Notes: generated by a model from the sequence alone, not told the origin. 64,000 nt of DNA from Asaia platycodi JCM 25414 (GCF_000614545.1 NZ_BAKW01000001.1:310001-374000), one strand, 5' to 3'. Positions 50,533 to 60,236 are shown, counted from the first letter of the stretch. Translations and numbers: made by a program.

Positions 50533-52412
50533 ATGGGCGACACCATGACAACCAACGACCTTCCCGCTTCGTTGCGGGCTGCCGCTACGCCGATCGTCAT
50601 TGTCGGCCATGTCGATCACGGCAAATCCACCCTGATCGGGCGTCTGCTCTATGACACTGACAGTCTGCAGGACGGCAAGCTGGCCCAGATCGTCGAGAGC
50701 AGCCGCAAGCGCGGACTCGCTGTCGAATGGAGCTTCCTGCTCGACTCCCTGCAGATCGAGCGCGATCAGGGTGTGACTGTCGATTCCACGCGTATTCCTT
50801 TCCATCTGGACGGGCGTGAATTCGTGATCGTCGATGCGCCGGGCCATCGCCAGTTTCTGCGCAACATGATCACGGGTGCGGCCGATGCCGAGGCCGCCGT
50901 GCTGGTGGTCGATGCGCTGGAAGGTGCGCAGGAGCAGACGCGTCGTCATGCCATGCTGCTGCGCCTGATCGGCATTCGCCATGTCATCGTTCTGCTAAAC
51001 AAATCCGATCTGCTCGAATTCGATCAGGCAAAGATCGCTCAGGCCGAAATCGATGTTCGCGATCTGCTCGGTCGTCTGGAAATCACGGTCGAGGCTTTCG
51101 TTCCTGCTTCGGCGCGCGATGGCGACAACATCGCCACTCGCTCCGAGCGCGCGCCTGGTATACCGGCCCGACACTCGTCGAGGCGCTGGCAGCGGTCCCT
51201 GCGCCGGCTTCGCGTCTGGCGCTCGATTTCCGCATGCCAGTGCAGGATGTCTATCGCTTTGACGATGTGCGTTATGTTGCGGGCCGCGTCGAGCGTGGCG
51301 TGATCCGCGCAGGCGATCGCATCATGATCGGGTCGCAGGGACAGCAGGCAACAGTGGCGGAAATCTGCCGCTGGCATGCGCCGGTCAACCCGGTGGCCGG
51401 GGCCGGTGAGTCGATTGCCCTGCGTCTGGAGCCCGATCTGGTGCCAGATCGTGGTGACCTGCTTTTCCATGCCCATGAGACGGGCAAGGCGCCGATCCGT
51501 TCTGCCCGTATCCGCACGCGCCTGTTCTGGCTGCGTGGCGAGCCTCTGCGTGTGGGCGAGAGCTTCACCCTGCGTCTCGCGACAGCCGAGCATGACGTGA
51601 CCGTCGCGTCGATCGACGCCGTGGTTGATCTGGACGATCTGACGCTCTCGCCGGGAGACGAGGTGCCGCCGGATGGTTTTGCCGAGATCACGCTCGCCAC
51701 GTCTCATGCCATTCTGTTTGACGCGTTCGCGCCGGGCTACAACGATGGTCGTGGCGTGCTCGTCGATCGCTTCCAGCGTATTGTGGGTGGTGCGCCGCTT
51801 CTCGGTGCGGCGGAGCTGCCGGATGGTGCGCATGCCATTCATCCGACGGCGAGCAAGGTTACTGCCGCCCAGCGTCACGCCCTGCACGGTCATCAGGGAG
51901 GCGTTTTCTGGCTGACCGGGCTTCCGGGCTCCGGCAAGAGCACGATCGCACGCGCGGTCGAGAGTGATCTTGTTGCCTCCGGTCTGCGCGCGACCGTGCT
52001 GGATGGCGACACGCTGCGCGCTGGCCTGTGCAGCGATCTCGGATTTTCTCCTGAAGATCGGCGCGAGAATATTCGCCGCGCCGCGCATGTGGCGCGTATC
52101 CTTGCCGAGACTGGCCAGGTTGTGATTGTGGCTCTTGTCTCGCCTCTGGATGAAGACCGCGCCTTCGCGTCTCAGATCGTTGGCGACGCCTTTCATGAGG
52201 TGCACGTGGACGCGTCGCTCGAGCTTTGCGAAACGCGCGACCCCAAGGGGCTTTACGCGGCGGCAAGGGCTGGGAAGATCCAGCAATTTACCGGGGTGAG
52301 CGCACCGTATGAGGCGCCGTCGGCACCGGCATTTCGTCTCGATACGTCTGAGGCCATCGATCTGTCGATTTCCAGCTTCGGGAGTTTTGTCCGAACGGTC
52401 GTCGCCAGCTGA
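50533..52412 (+). CDS. cysNC: Bifunctional CysN-CysC: sulfate adenylyltransferase GTPase and APS kinase, one frame break
   Basis: About 626 residues after repair. The CysN half is an EF-Tu-like GTPase ([30 protein letters not shown]) with beta domains. The CysC half is an APS kinase ([42 protein letters not shown]). Together with CysD it makes APS and then PAPS. The frame breaks near 51152, where adding one C gives [20 protein letters not shown]. The fusion is common in Alphaproteobacteria. Starts at 50533 and 50545 are both possible. A terminator follows. No sulfite reductase gene is seen in this window. Confidence 0.92.
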
Positions 52413-52438
52413 ACTCCGGCAGCTGGTTAGGTGAACAC

Positions 52439-52465
52439 AAAAAGCCGGTCAGTGACCGGCTTTTT
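52439..52465. terminator. Terminator after cysNC
   Basis: A hairpin AAAAAGCCGGT, loop CAGTG, ACCGGCTTTTT is followed by GTTTTTTC. It is symmetric, so it could also end leftward transcripts from the phosphatase gene. Confidence 0.85.
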
Positions 52466-52554
52466 GTTTTTTCACCTGACGACGATCCGCCCTGTTCTCC
52501 GCCCTTCAGGCGGTGTTCAGAAAAGCCGCCGCGTTGGGCGCAGCTTTGCGGCTA

Positions 52555-53353
52555 TCAGTTCGCAGAAAAGGGCGAATGCGCAGCGGCGTCGGCTTCAGCC
52601 GCGCAGCTTTTCGGGTCTGGCTGTATGCTGTCGGCTTGCAAAGCCAGCAGTTCCTGACGGGCTTGAGGCATCAGGCGCGTATGGTGGGGTCTTGAATCAG
52701 GGCCACCGCGAATGCCCCTGCAGCCTGATAGCCCGCTGCGACATCCGACGCCCAGTGGACGCCGCAGATGATGCGGCTTTCCCCGATGACGCGCCCTCTT
52801 TGCAGGATCTGCGCTGCACGCTCCGGCATGATTGCAGACAGGACGAGCGCGGTGGAATACCCCGCGATCGTATGGCTGATGGATAAGACGGGCTTTTCGC
52901 CAGGTCGGGTGAGCGTGCAACGCAGATAGGGGCATCATTGCCGATAAAAGGGCGCTGGCGTTTCCAGTAATGTTTCTCTTCTGACGTGCGAGGCGTTTCT
53001 GCCTTGGCCACGATGGTCATGATCCGGGCCAGATGAGGCGTCTTGGCGAGATCAAGGGTGAAGCCGATCGCACAGGAATAGTGACGCAGAAACGGCTCCG
53101 GATGAAGATCGGCGTCACTCGTTGCCAGTGCCCAGCGCGGGCTTCCCACCAGACGGCGCGTTTGCGCAAAGATACGGTCATCCTCCGCCTGCGCCTCGCT
53201 ACCCGGTGCAGGCGGGGCGGCGAGAGAGAGACGCTCATCTGGCAAAACCGGGAGTGTGGCGGGTTGTATTGTCTGGTCTGAGCAGGCCGCAAGCAGAGTC
53301 AGGCTCAGGAGGCCTGCGTTGGCAAGACCGAGGCGGCAGAGGGAGAAGGCCAT
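52555..53353 (-). CDS. Class A acid phosphatase (PhoN/PAP2 family), two frame breaks
   Basis: About 266 residues after repair. The N-terminus is an export signal ending LLAACSD, which fits a lipobox (LAAC). The phosphatase signature follows: KxxxxxxRP as KRQRPFIGND, then SYPSAHTIAGYS (usual PSGHT, here PSAHT) and SRIICGVHWASDVAAGY with the catalytic His. It would hydrolyse phosphate esters in the periplasm. Frame breaks lie near 52869 (one C missing, before HTIAGYSTALVLSA) and near 52676 (one C missing, after DPTIRA, then LMPQARQELLALQ). The repaired protein ends with a family-like tail at 52555. Confidence 0.8.
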
Positions 53354-53506
53354 GTGTCGTTCCGTCGCTGGTGTCTGAAGGCGGAAAAATCAATCCGGTT
53401 CGACAACGGATATAGCAGGCCTCGAATGGGGGACAGCCCTTATTTGTGCAGTGACGCCGCATTGATCCGTATTGTTATGGCACTTGCCTCAGCCCTATGG
53501 CTGGGG

Positions 53507-53884
53507 TCAGTCGTCGAGGATCGTGGCGAACTGAGCGCCGATATGCGCCCGGCCTGTGGCAAGCGTCTGGGGTGGCGCGTTCTGGATGTCCGGCTGGTAC
53601 GTCAGCAGGGAGAGAATGATCTGCGCCCGGAGTTTTTCGGCCGGCGTGGCGAAATCATAGGTCACTTCGCGGGCTTCGCGTCTTGCTGCAATGATGCCGG
53701 CCCGACGCAATTCGCCAAGCTGCTGGGAGAGGGCAGGCTGACCGATCGCGGTTTCACGTTCGAGTTCCGAGACAGGACACGGGCGTTCACAAAGCCAGGA
53801 AAGGATCAGAAGGCGCTGGACCTGATTGTAGAGGCGAAGCCTCTCGAGCAGTGGGGCGAGGCTTTCTCTCGTCTCATGACTCAT
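53507..53884 (-). CDS. ArsR-family transcriptional regulator, likely sulfide/persulfide-responsive
   Basis: A 125-residue winged-helix repressor (VSELERETAIGQPALSQQLGELRRAGIIAARR is the HTH, cut here as QPALSQQLGELRRAG). It sits beside peroxiredoxin, persulfide dioxygenase and sulfide:quinone reductase genes, like BigR/SqrR, which sense persulfides. The two cysteines are close together, Cys32 and Cys36 (WLCERPCPV). The second sensing cysteine of BigR/SqrR, near residue 107, is absent. Sensing may therefore differ. It overlaps the peroxiredoxin gene by four bases (ATGA). Confidence 0.82.
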   Translation of the reverse strand: MSHETRESLAPLLERLRLYNQVQRLLILSWLCERPCPVSELERETAIGQPALSQQLGELRRAGIIAARREAREVTYDFATPAEKLRAQIILSLLTYQPDIQNAPPQTLATGRAHIGAQFATILDD

Positions 53885-54516
53885 ACCTCATCGTCCTTTA
53901 TCTGGTAAAACCATAATGGCGTGTCCTGCGTCGCTACGCTCCGGGTCGTCAGGGCGGGCGGCTCAAAGACGGTTCCTCCAGGCTGCCACCCTTCGGGTGT
54001 GAGCACGTTGGTTGTTGTGGTTCTTTGCAGTGCTTTGACCGTCCGCAGGATCTCACTGACCGAGCGCCCGACCGAGAGTGGATAGGTCAGAACAGCCTGT
54101 ATGGTCCCTTCTGGATCGATGATGAAGGTGGAGCGGACCGTGCTGCTGTTTTCTGCGGTCTGGTCGAGCATGCCATAGGCACGGGCAACAGCCATCGAGG
54201 GATCTTCGATCACCGGGAACCGAATCGCGACCTGTAATTCCCGCCTGATCGAGTCCAGCCAGGCCAGATGCGAGGGCAGGCTGTCGACGGACAGACCAAG
54301 CAACTGGCAGTCGAGGGCATCGAATTCGTCCTGAGCCTGGGCAAAGGCGATGAATTCACTCGTGCAGACAGGGGTGAAATCGGCCGGGTGTGAAAAGAGC
54401 ACCACCCAGCGTCCGCGATAATCGCCGAGCGTCACCATGCCCTGCGTCGTGCGGGCGCGAAAATTGGGGGCTTTCGATCCGAGTTGAGGGGGAAAGCTGG
54501 GCGACGCGTCCTGCAC
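53881..54516 (-). CDS. Peroxiredoxin, 1-Cys (Prx6/AhpC-TSA) type
   Basis: A 211-residue peroxiredoxin. The peroxidatic Cys lies in FSHPADFTPVCTSEFIAFA; the only other Cys (DALDCQLL) is not in the usual resolving position, so a 1-Cys mechanism is likely. FIIDPEGTIQAVLTYPLSVGR and PEGWQPGG are typical of the long Prx6 group. I chose a GTG at 54516, because AGGAGAGG lies just before it, over an upstream ATG without such a site. It is transcribed leftward with the ArsR gene and diverges from the persulfide dioxygenase gene. It may remove peroxide or persulfides during sulfide oxidation (inference). Confidence 0.88.
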   Translation of the reverse strand: MQDASPSFPPQLGSKAPNFRARTTQGMVTLGDYRGRWVVLFSHPADFTPVCTSEFIAFAQAQDEFDALDCQLLGLSVDSLPSHLAWLDSIRRELQVAIRFPVIEDPSMAVARAYGMLDQTAENSSTVRSTFIIDPEGTIQAVLTYPLSVGRSVSEILRTVKALQRTTTTNVLTPEGWQPGGTVFEPPALTTRSVATQDTPLWFYQIKDDEV

Positions 54517-54592
54517 GGAATATCCTCTCCTATGTTTAAGAAAGCGTTTCTTGACGCAGACTCCTATCATATTTACAAAAACAACGAAATAT

Positions 54593-54609
54593 CATATTCA
54601 TAAAATATG
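54593..54609. promoter_or_regulatory. Palindrome in the divergent promoter, candidate ArsR-family operator
   Basis: CATATT and AATATG form an exact inverted repeat around CATAA. A second, imperfect copy (TCATATTT ... AAATATCA) overlaps the region at about 54568-54594. AT-rich palindromes of this type are known targets of BigR-like repressors. It lies between the peroxiredoxin and persulfide dioxygenase genes, 20 bases before the latter's start. Confidence 0.5.
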
Positions 54610-54629
54610 TAAGAGACAGGAGCGGCACC

Positions 54630-55556
54630 ATGAATGACGCGCAGATCGCCCACGCGACGAAGCTTGTGAGAGAGACGCATGAGGGCGCTTTGCCCCGACC
54701 TGCCGTCAAAAGCTTCTTCGATGAGCCGACTTTCACCGCGTCACACGTGGTGTACGATCCTAAAACCCGCGAAGCCGCAGTGATCGATAGCGTGCTCAAT
54801 TACGATCCCGCTTCCGGCCGCACCTCGAGCGAGAGCGCGCAGGCGGTTCTCGATTTCATCAAAAGTGAAAACCTGACAATCGTCTGGCAGCTTGAGACTC
54901 ATGCCCATGCCGATCACCTTTCGGCCGCGCCCTGGCTTCAGGAGCAGCTTGGCGGAAAGCTGGCCATTGGTGCCGAAATCACCCGTGTTCAGGAGGTTTT
55001 CGGCAAGATCTTCAACGCGGGTACGCGTTTTGCGCGTGATGGATCGCAGTTTGACCATCTGTTCAAGGATGGTGACAGTTTCAGAATTGGCGAAATCGAG
55101 GCGATGGCCTTGCATGTGCCGGGTCATACCCCTGCCGATATGGCTTTCGTGATCGGCGATGCGGCCTTTATTGGCGATACGTTGTTCATGCCGGATTTCG
55201 GCACCGCGCGCGCCGATTTTCCCGGTGGGGACGCAAGGCAGCTTTATCGTTCGATCAGACGTCTGCTGTCGCTCCCCTGCGAAACGCGGCTCTTTCTCTG
55301 TCACGACTACAAGGCGCCTGGGCGCGATTTCTACGCGTGGGAAACGACGATCGGCGCCCAGCGCGAGAGCAACCTGCACGTTCATGACGGGGTGAGCGAA
55401 GACGAATTCGTCGAGATGCGTACGAAACGTGATGCGACATTGTCTCTGCCCAATCTCATCATGCCGTCGGTCCAGATCAATATGCGCGGTGGGCGTCTGC
55501 CGGAACCCGAAGAGAACGGGACGCGCTACATCAAGATACCGCTCGATACGCTCTAA
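54630..55556 (+). CDS. Persulfide dioxygenase, metallo-beta-lactamase fold (ETHE1/Blh type)
   Basis: A 308-residue enzyme, frame intact. The metal motif is ETHAHADHLSAA, followed by HVPGHTPADMAF, GDTLFMPDFGTARADFPGG and LCHDY. It oxidises glutathione persulfide to sulfite in sulfide detoxification, as ETHE1 and Blh do. Unlike Xylella and Agrobacterium Blh, it lacks the DUF442 phosphatase-like part, which here sits on the next gene instead. The ATG at 54630 follows GACAGGAG. It leads the rightward unit with the DUF442-SQR and TauE genes. Confidence 0.9.
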   Translation: MNDAQIAHATKLVRETHEGALPRPAVKSFFDEPTFTASHVVYDPKTREAAVIDSVLNYDPASGRTSSESAQAVLDFIKSENLTIVWQLETHAHADHLSAAPWLQEQLGGKLAIGAEITRVQEVFGKIFNAGTRFARDGSQFDHLFKDGDSFRIGEIEAMALHVPGHTPADMAFVIGDAAFIGDTLFMPDFGTARADFPGGDARQLYRSIRRLLSLPCETRLFLCHDYKAPGRDFYAWETTIGAQRESNLHVHDGVSEDEFVEMRTKRDATLSLPNLIMPSVQINMRGGRLPEPEENGTRYIKIPLDTL

Positions 55557-55601
55557 GCTCTCAAGCCCCTGGCAAACAAGACAGTCTGACAAGAGAAAGG
55601 C

Positions 55602-57207
55602 ATGCTCATGTCCCTTCGTTTTCTCACGGCGCATTTCGCCGTCTCGCCCCAGATCAATGTGGATGACCTGCCCGCTTTCAAGGAGCAGGGCTTTACCGCC
55701 ATAATTTCCACCCGCCCCGATGGGGAGGAAAAAGATCAGCCGCGAGTTGCCGATCTTGGTGTTGCTGCCGAGAAAAGCGGTCTGGCCTTCGCCTATATCC
55801 CGGTGCGCATGGGCGCCACGCCCGACGCGCATAGCGTGACCGTCATGCGTCGCACCCTGGCCGAGATGATCGGGCCGGACAACACGGGCAAGGTACTGGC
55901 TTATTGCCGCTCGGGCCGCCGCGCCTCCGATCTGTTCGAGCTGGCTTCGGCCCAGACGGAAGAGCCTGCTCCCAAGAGCCAGCGCTTCGATGTGGTGGTG
56001 GTGGGAGGCGGCGCGGGCGGTCTGGCCTGTGCGGCAAGTCTGCTGCGCCGTCGGCCCGAGCTGCTTGTGGCGGTCATCGAGCCTTCGACCGAGCATTATT
56101 ATCAGCCCGGCTGGACGCTGGTCGGTGGCGGTGTGTTCAAGGCCAGGGACACGCGTCGCTCAGAGGTGGGGCTGATCCCTGCGCGGGCGAGCTGGATCCG
56201 TCAGGCCGTGACGGGGTTCAAGCCCGAGCAGAACAGCGTCGAACTCGGTGATGGCAGCGAAATTCTTTATGACGCGCTTGTTGTTGCCACTGGTCTCAAA
56301 CTCGACTGGGCGGCTATCCCCGGTCTGACCGAAACACTGGGCAAGAACGGCGTCACCTCGAATTACCGCTATGATCTGGCGCCCTATACCTGGGAACTGG
56401 TGAGCCAGCTCGAAGAGGGAATGGCGCTCTTCACCCAGCCACCCATGCCCATCAAATGCGCGGGTGCGCCGCAAAAGGCGATGTATCTGGCCTGCGATGC
56501 ATGGCGTCGCAAGGGTGTTCTGGGTCGCGTTCAGGTCGCCTTCGACACAGCAACGCCCAGCCTGTTCGGCGTGGCCGATTTCGTGCCTGCCTGATGGATT
56601 ACATCAAGGGCTACAGCATCGATCTTACGCTCAAGTCGCGTCTCGTTGCTGTCAATGGCGAGAAGAAAATCGCGACATTCGAGCGCAGCACCGACAAGGG
56701 TGTCGAACGTGTGGAGCGAAAATTTGACATGCTGCATGTCGTGCCGCCCCAGACAGCGCCGGATGTCATCAAATCTTCCCCCTTGGCCGGGCAGGACGGC
56801 TTCGTCTCGGTTCATCCCGATACGATGCAGCATACGACATACCCCAATGTCTTCGCGGTGGGCGACGTGGCTGGTACGAGCAATGCCAAGACTGCCGCCG
56901 CCGCGCGCAAGCAGGCGCCAGTGGTGGTTGAAAATCTCATCGCGCAGCTTTCGGGCCGCAAGCTCGATTACGCCTATGACGGTTATGGCGGCTGCCCGCT
57001 CACCGTCGAGCGCGGCAAGATCGTGCTTGCCGAGTTCGGTTATGGCGGCAAGCTGATGCCGACCTGCCGGGCTGGATACTGAACGGCAAGAAGCCCACAC
57101 GCCTGGCCTGGTTTCTGAAAGAGAAGATCATGCCGCGTCTGTACTGGGATTTCATGCTGCGCGGGCGCGAGCTGTTTGTGCGTCCTGCCAAGAAAACTGA
57201 AGGCTGA
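55602..57207 (+). CDS. DUF442 phosphatase-like domain fused to sulfide:quinone oxidoreductase, two frame breaks
   Basis: About 535 residues after repair. Residues 1-115 or so form a DUF442/rhodanese-phosphatase domain with a Cys-x5-Arg loop (AYCRSGRRASD). A short linker (EEPAPKSQ) leads to the flavoprotein (DVVVVGGGAGGLACAASLL; YYQPGWTLVGGG; PIKCAGAPQKAMYL; NVFAVGDVAGTSNAKTAAA; GYGGCPLTV). The two Cys in CAGAPQK and GGCPL are the redox pair of SQR. It oxidises sulfide and passes electrons to quinone. The fusion lies in one frame, so it is real. Frame breaks near 56592 and 57064 each need one C (CCTG to CCCTG). The end reads WFLKEKIMPRLYWDFMLRG. Confidence 0.87.
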
Positions 57208-57216
57208 TCACGGTTT

Positions 57217-57986
57217 ATGGTTGCGACCCCTTTTCTGCCTGCCCTCGCGTCAGGCAGCCTTGTCGGGCTGGTTCTGGGTCTGATCGGCGGCGGGGGGTCC
57301 ATCCTCGCTGTGCCACTTCTGATCTATGCGGTAGGGGTGCGCAACCCGCATATCGCTATCGGCACCAGTGCTTTCGCCGTAGCGGTGAATGCGTTGGCCG
57401 GTCTGGTGAGTCATGCGAAGGAACATACCGTCAAATGGCGCTGCGCGGGGTTCTTTGCCCCTGCCGGTATGCTGGGCGCAGCCCTCGGGGCGCAATTTGG
57501 CAAGGCGGTGGATGGGCAACGCCTGTTGTTGCTCTTTGCTTTCCTGATGGTCCTGGTTGGCGTGGCGATGATCAGGGGGCGCCATGATGAGGGCATTCCG
57601 GGGGCAGCCTGCAATCGGGACAATGTCTGGAAGGTCGGGCTGTTCGGTCTGTGCACTGGCGGGCTGTCCGGTTTTTTCGGCATCGGTGGCGGTTTTCTGA
57701 TCGTACCCGCCTGATGGCGGCCACCCATATGCCCGTGCTCAATGCGGTTGGTACCTCGCTGGTGGCGGTCGCCGCTTTCGGCGTGACGACCGCGGTCAGC
57801 TATGCGCTGTCGGGTCTCGTCGACTGGCCGCTGGCCGGATGGTTCATTGCTGGGGGCATTGTCGGCTCACTGGCCGGTACGTATCTGGCACGAAAGCTGG
57901 GCAAAGGCTCCGGCGCCACGCTGAAACTGGTTTTTGCGGGTCTCATTTTCGTTGTGGCAGGGTATATCGTTTTTCAGAACCTCTGA
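57217..57986 (+). CDS. TauE/SafE-family sulfite exporter-like permease, one frame break
   Basis: About 256 residues after repair, with about eight membrane helices. Family motifs are GLVLGLIGGGGSILAVPLL near the N-terminus and GLSGFFGIGGGFLIVPAL in the middle. The frame breaks near 57712, where one added C (CCTGATGG to CCCTGATGG) joins it to LMAATHMPVLNAVGTSLV. TauE/SafE members export sulfite or sulfur compounds. Here it could remove the sulfite made by the persulfide dioxygenase (inference). It lies 9 bases after the SQR gene. Confidence 0.86.
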
Positions 57987-57998
57987 AAGTGAAGCCCC

Positions 57999-58460
57999 AT
58001 GAGCGCCCCTGACCTCAAGTTGACCCAGGACGATATTCTTTCTGCCGTCGAAGGCCTCGTTGCTGCCGAAAGCGATCTGATTGCCAATATGGCCAATATC
58101 GCCGCAGTGCTGTTCGAAGCTCTGCCGCGCATCAACTGGGCAGGGTTCTATCTCTTCAGGAATGGCGAGCTGGTTCTTGGTCCGTTTCAGGGGCGTGTGG
58201 CCTGCACGCGCATTGCCATGGGGCGCGGCGTATGCGGCACGGCAGCGGCTGAGCGCAGCATCCAGCGCATTGACGATGTGCACAGCTTTCCCGGCCATAT
58301 TGCATGTGACGCGGTCTCTGCTTCTGAAATCGTTCTTCCCCTGATTCGTGACGGTGAACTTCTGGGCGTGCTCGATATCGACAGCCCTGAGCCTGCCCGT
58401 TTCGGCCTTGAGGAAGAAGCTCTGCTGACCAGGCTCGTCAGTCTTCTTCTGAACGCCTGA
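57999..58460 (+). CDS. msrC: Free methionine-(R)-sulfoxide reductase (GAF domain)
   Basis: A 153-residue GAF-domain enzyme, frame intact. Signature parts are RINWAGFYLF, LGPFQGRVACTRIAMGRGVCGTAA and HIACDAVSASEIVLPL, which hold the redox cysteines, and GVLDIDSPEPARF. It reduces free methionine-R-sulfoxide in the cytoplasm. It lies 12 bases after the permease, so it probably belongs to the same transcript and links sulfur stress to methionine repair. It is convergent with the methyltransferase gene. Confidence 0.9.
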   Translation: MSAPDLKLTQDDILSAVEGLVAAESDLIANMANIAAVLFEALPRINWAGFYLFRNGELVLGPFQGRVACTRIAMGRGVCGTAAAERSIQRIDDVHSFPGHIACDAVSASEIVLPLIRDGELLGVLDIDSPEPARFGLEEEALLTRLVSLLLNA

Positions 58461-58563
58461 AACACGCAGGCTTTCCCGTTGGCGACTGTCTTGGGGGCGG
58501 GAAATGAGGCAGCGCTCCAATTGCAGGCCAGCCCCTGCCTCTGGAGATGAGCCTGGCTTTGCT

Positions 58564-59330
58564 TCAGACAGGGTTTCTGCGCCAGGCGATGATCGAGATC
58601 GGGAAGAAGAAGCGTATGCCGTCTTCGGCGTGAAAGGCGCCCATGCCGAGGCGGTTCGTGCCGTTGGCGATGTCGTCAGCGAAGAGGGCGTGCAGGGCAG
58701 CCCAATCTTCGGGGGCGACTGATCGTCCAGTCTTGATTCAAGGCGATAGGCGTGGGTGAGGAGCGGGGTCAGACCGGCCTGCGCGCCCAAAGACAGAAGC
58801 TGGGCCTGTGTCAGAGCTGAGGTGTGGGACGGGTCACGCAGCTTTTCGGCCTGATCATAACTTGGCTGGCACTCGGGCTCTGGCGTGGCGTCGATGACAA
58901 TGATGCGCCCATCCGGGCGGCAAACGCGCATCATCTCTGTCAGACAATCCAGCGGATTCTGCATATGATGAAAGCTGTATCGTGTGACGACCCTGTCGAA
59001 CTGTCCGTCTTCGAAAGGCAGATGAAGCGCATTGCCACAGTCGAAGGCGATGGAAAGCCCGCGCCGGGCGGCCAGGTCGCGCGCCTGATCGATCATGGCC
59101 GGAGTCAGGTCGAGGCCGGTCACTTCCGCGCCCTTAGCGGCCAGGGCGCAGGAGACGATGCCGGGGCCACAGGCAACATCGAGCACGCGCGTCCCTTGCG
59201 TGACGTCGCAGGCAGCGATGGTCTGGGCCATGCTTTCGGCTTCGGCATGGATCGGCAGCGCGGCGAAGCTCTTGGCCCAGCGTGTGAACTGGTCGATGAT
59301 TCTGGTGTCATGCGACGTCGACATCGTCAT
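58564..59330 (-). CDS. Class I SAM-dependent methyltransferase, one frame break
   Basis: About 255 residues after repair. It has the UbiE/Methyltransf_11 fold: GTRVLDVACGPGIVSCALAA (SAM loop), VTGLDLTPAMIDQAR, DRVVTRYSFHHMQNPLDCL and RPDGRIIVIDATPEP. The substrate is unknown. The frame breaks near 58716; one added C after a C-run gives QSPPEDWAALHALFADDI and an end RFFFPISIIAWRRNPV. Without repair the reading runs on through the opposite-strand gene, which is not credible. The ATG at 59330 or 59324 may start it; GGAAAGGA is upstream. Confidence 0.82.
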
Positions 59331-59413
59331 TCCTTTCCTGTTTCAGGCAGGATAGAAGGAGATGAGATGGCCGTCTGGCGCAGTGCGGTCAAAAAAAGGC
59401 GGATATCGGCCAG

Positions 59414-60219
59414 ATGCAGATCCTGACTGTCGAGGAAACGCAGGTCGTCCTGAAAGATACTGGCCTCGATCAGGTGCAGGGGACCGGGTTGGTGCGAAGG
59501 GAGTCGCGCGACGCGCTGTTCTACGGGTGGCACGCGCACGAGCATCACCAGATTCTCTTTGCAAAGAAAGGAACGACCCAGGTCGAGAGGGCAGAGAGCC
59601 GCCATCTTCTTCCGGCAGGTCATGCACTGTGGATTCCGGCTCGGACGCATCACCGTACGATGATCCGCAATCTGGACGGTCTTTCGCTTTTCCTCGATCC
59701 AGAGGATGTCGCCGGCGATTGTCGGTCCGTCCGGGCCTTTCCGGTATCTCCGATGATACAGGAAATGTTGTTTTACGCGCTTCGCTGGCCGAAAGGGACG
59801 TGCGACGCCGATCCGGTCGCGAAGAGCTTTTTTCAGACCCTTATCCTGTTGTTGCAGGAGGCGATCCAGAATGCCGGCAAGCAGGATTTCACGCTGCCGA
59901 AAGCAGCGCATCCGTCTCTTCAGCGCGCCATGGATGCGGCGTTGCGCGATCCAGGACGGGCTTCACTGGCACGGGCCATGGCGGAAGCGGGGATGTCGGA
60001 GCGCAGCTTTCGACGGTATTTCGACAGGGAGACGGGTATGAGCTGGCAGCACTGGATCACGCAGGCCCGACTTTTCCATGCAGCCACGCTGCTGGCGCAG
60101 GGTGTGAGTGTGACGCATGTGGCCGCTGAAAGCGGCTATGCGTCACAAAGCGCATTCACCAAGCTTTCACCCGATTGCTAGGCCATTCCCCGGCCCGGTT
60201 TTGCAGCCAGTCACGCTAA
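59414..60219 (+). CDS. AraC-family transcriptional regulator, one frame break near the end
   Basis: About 268 residues after repair. The N-terminal cupin domain (WHAHEHHQILFAKKGTTQV; ALWIPARTHHRTMI) binds an unknown effector. The C-terminal double helix-turn-helix reads ARAMAEAGMSERSFRRYF and VTHVAAESGYASQSAFTK. The apparent end SPDC is wrong: one added G near 60162 gives AFTKAFTRLLGHSPARF, the normal AraC end. It diverges from the methyltransferase gene, which could be its target. No ligand can be assigned. Confidence 0.85.
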
Positions 60220-60236
60220 AGCATCCAGCAGGGAAG

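Noticed and set aside
57867..58563. C-terminal extension of the methyltransferase frame across the fRMsr gene
   Set aside because: The extension exists only because of a frame break near 58716. The repaired gene stops at 58564.
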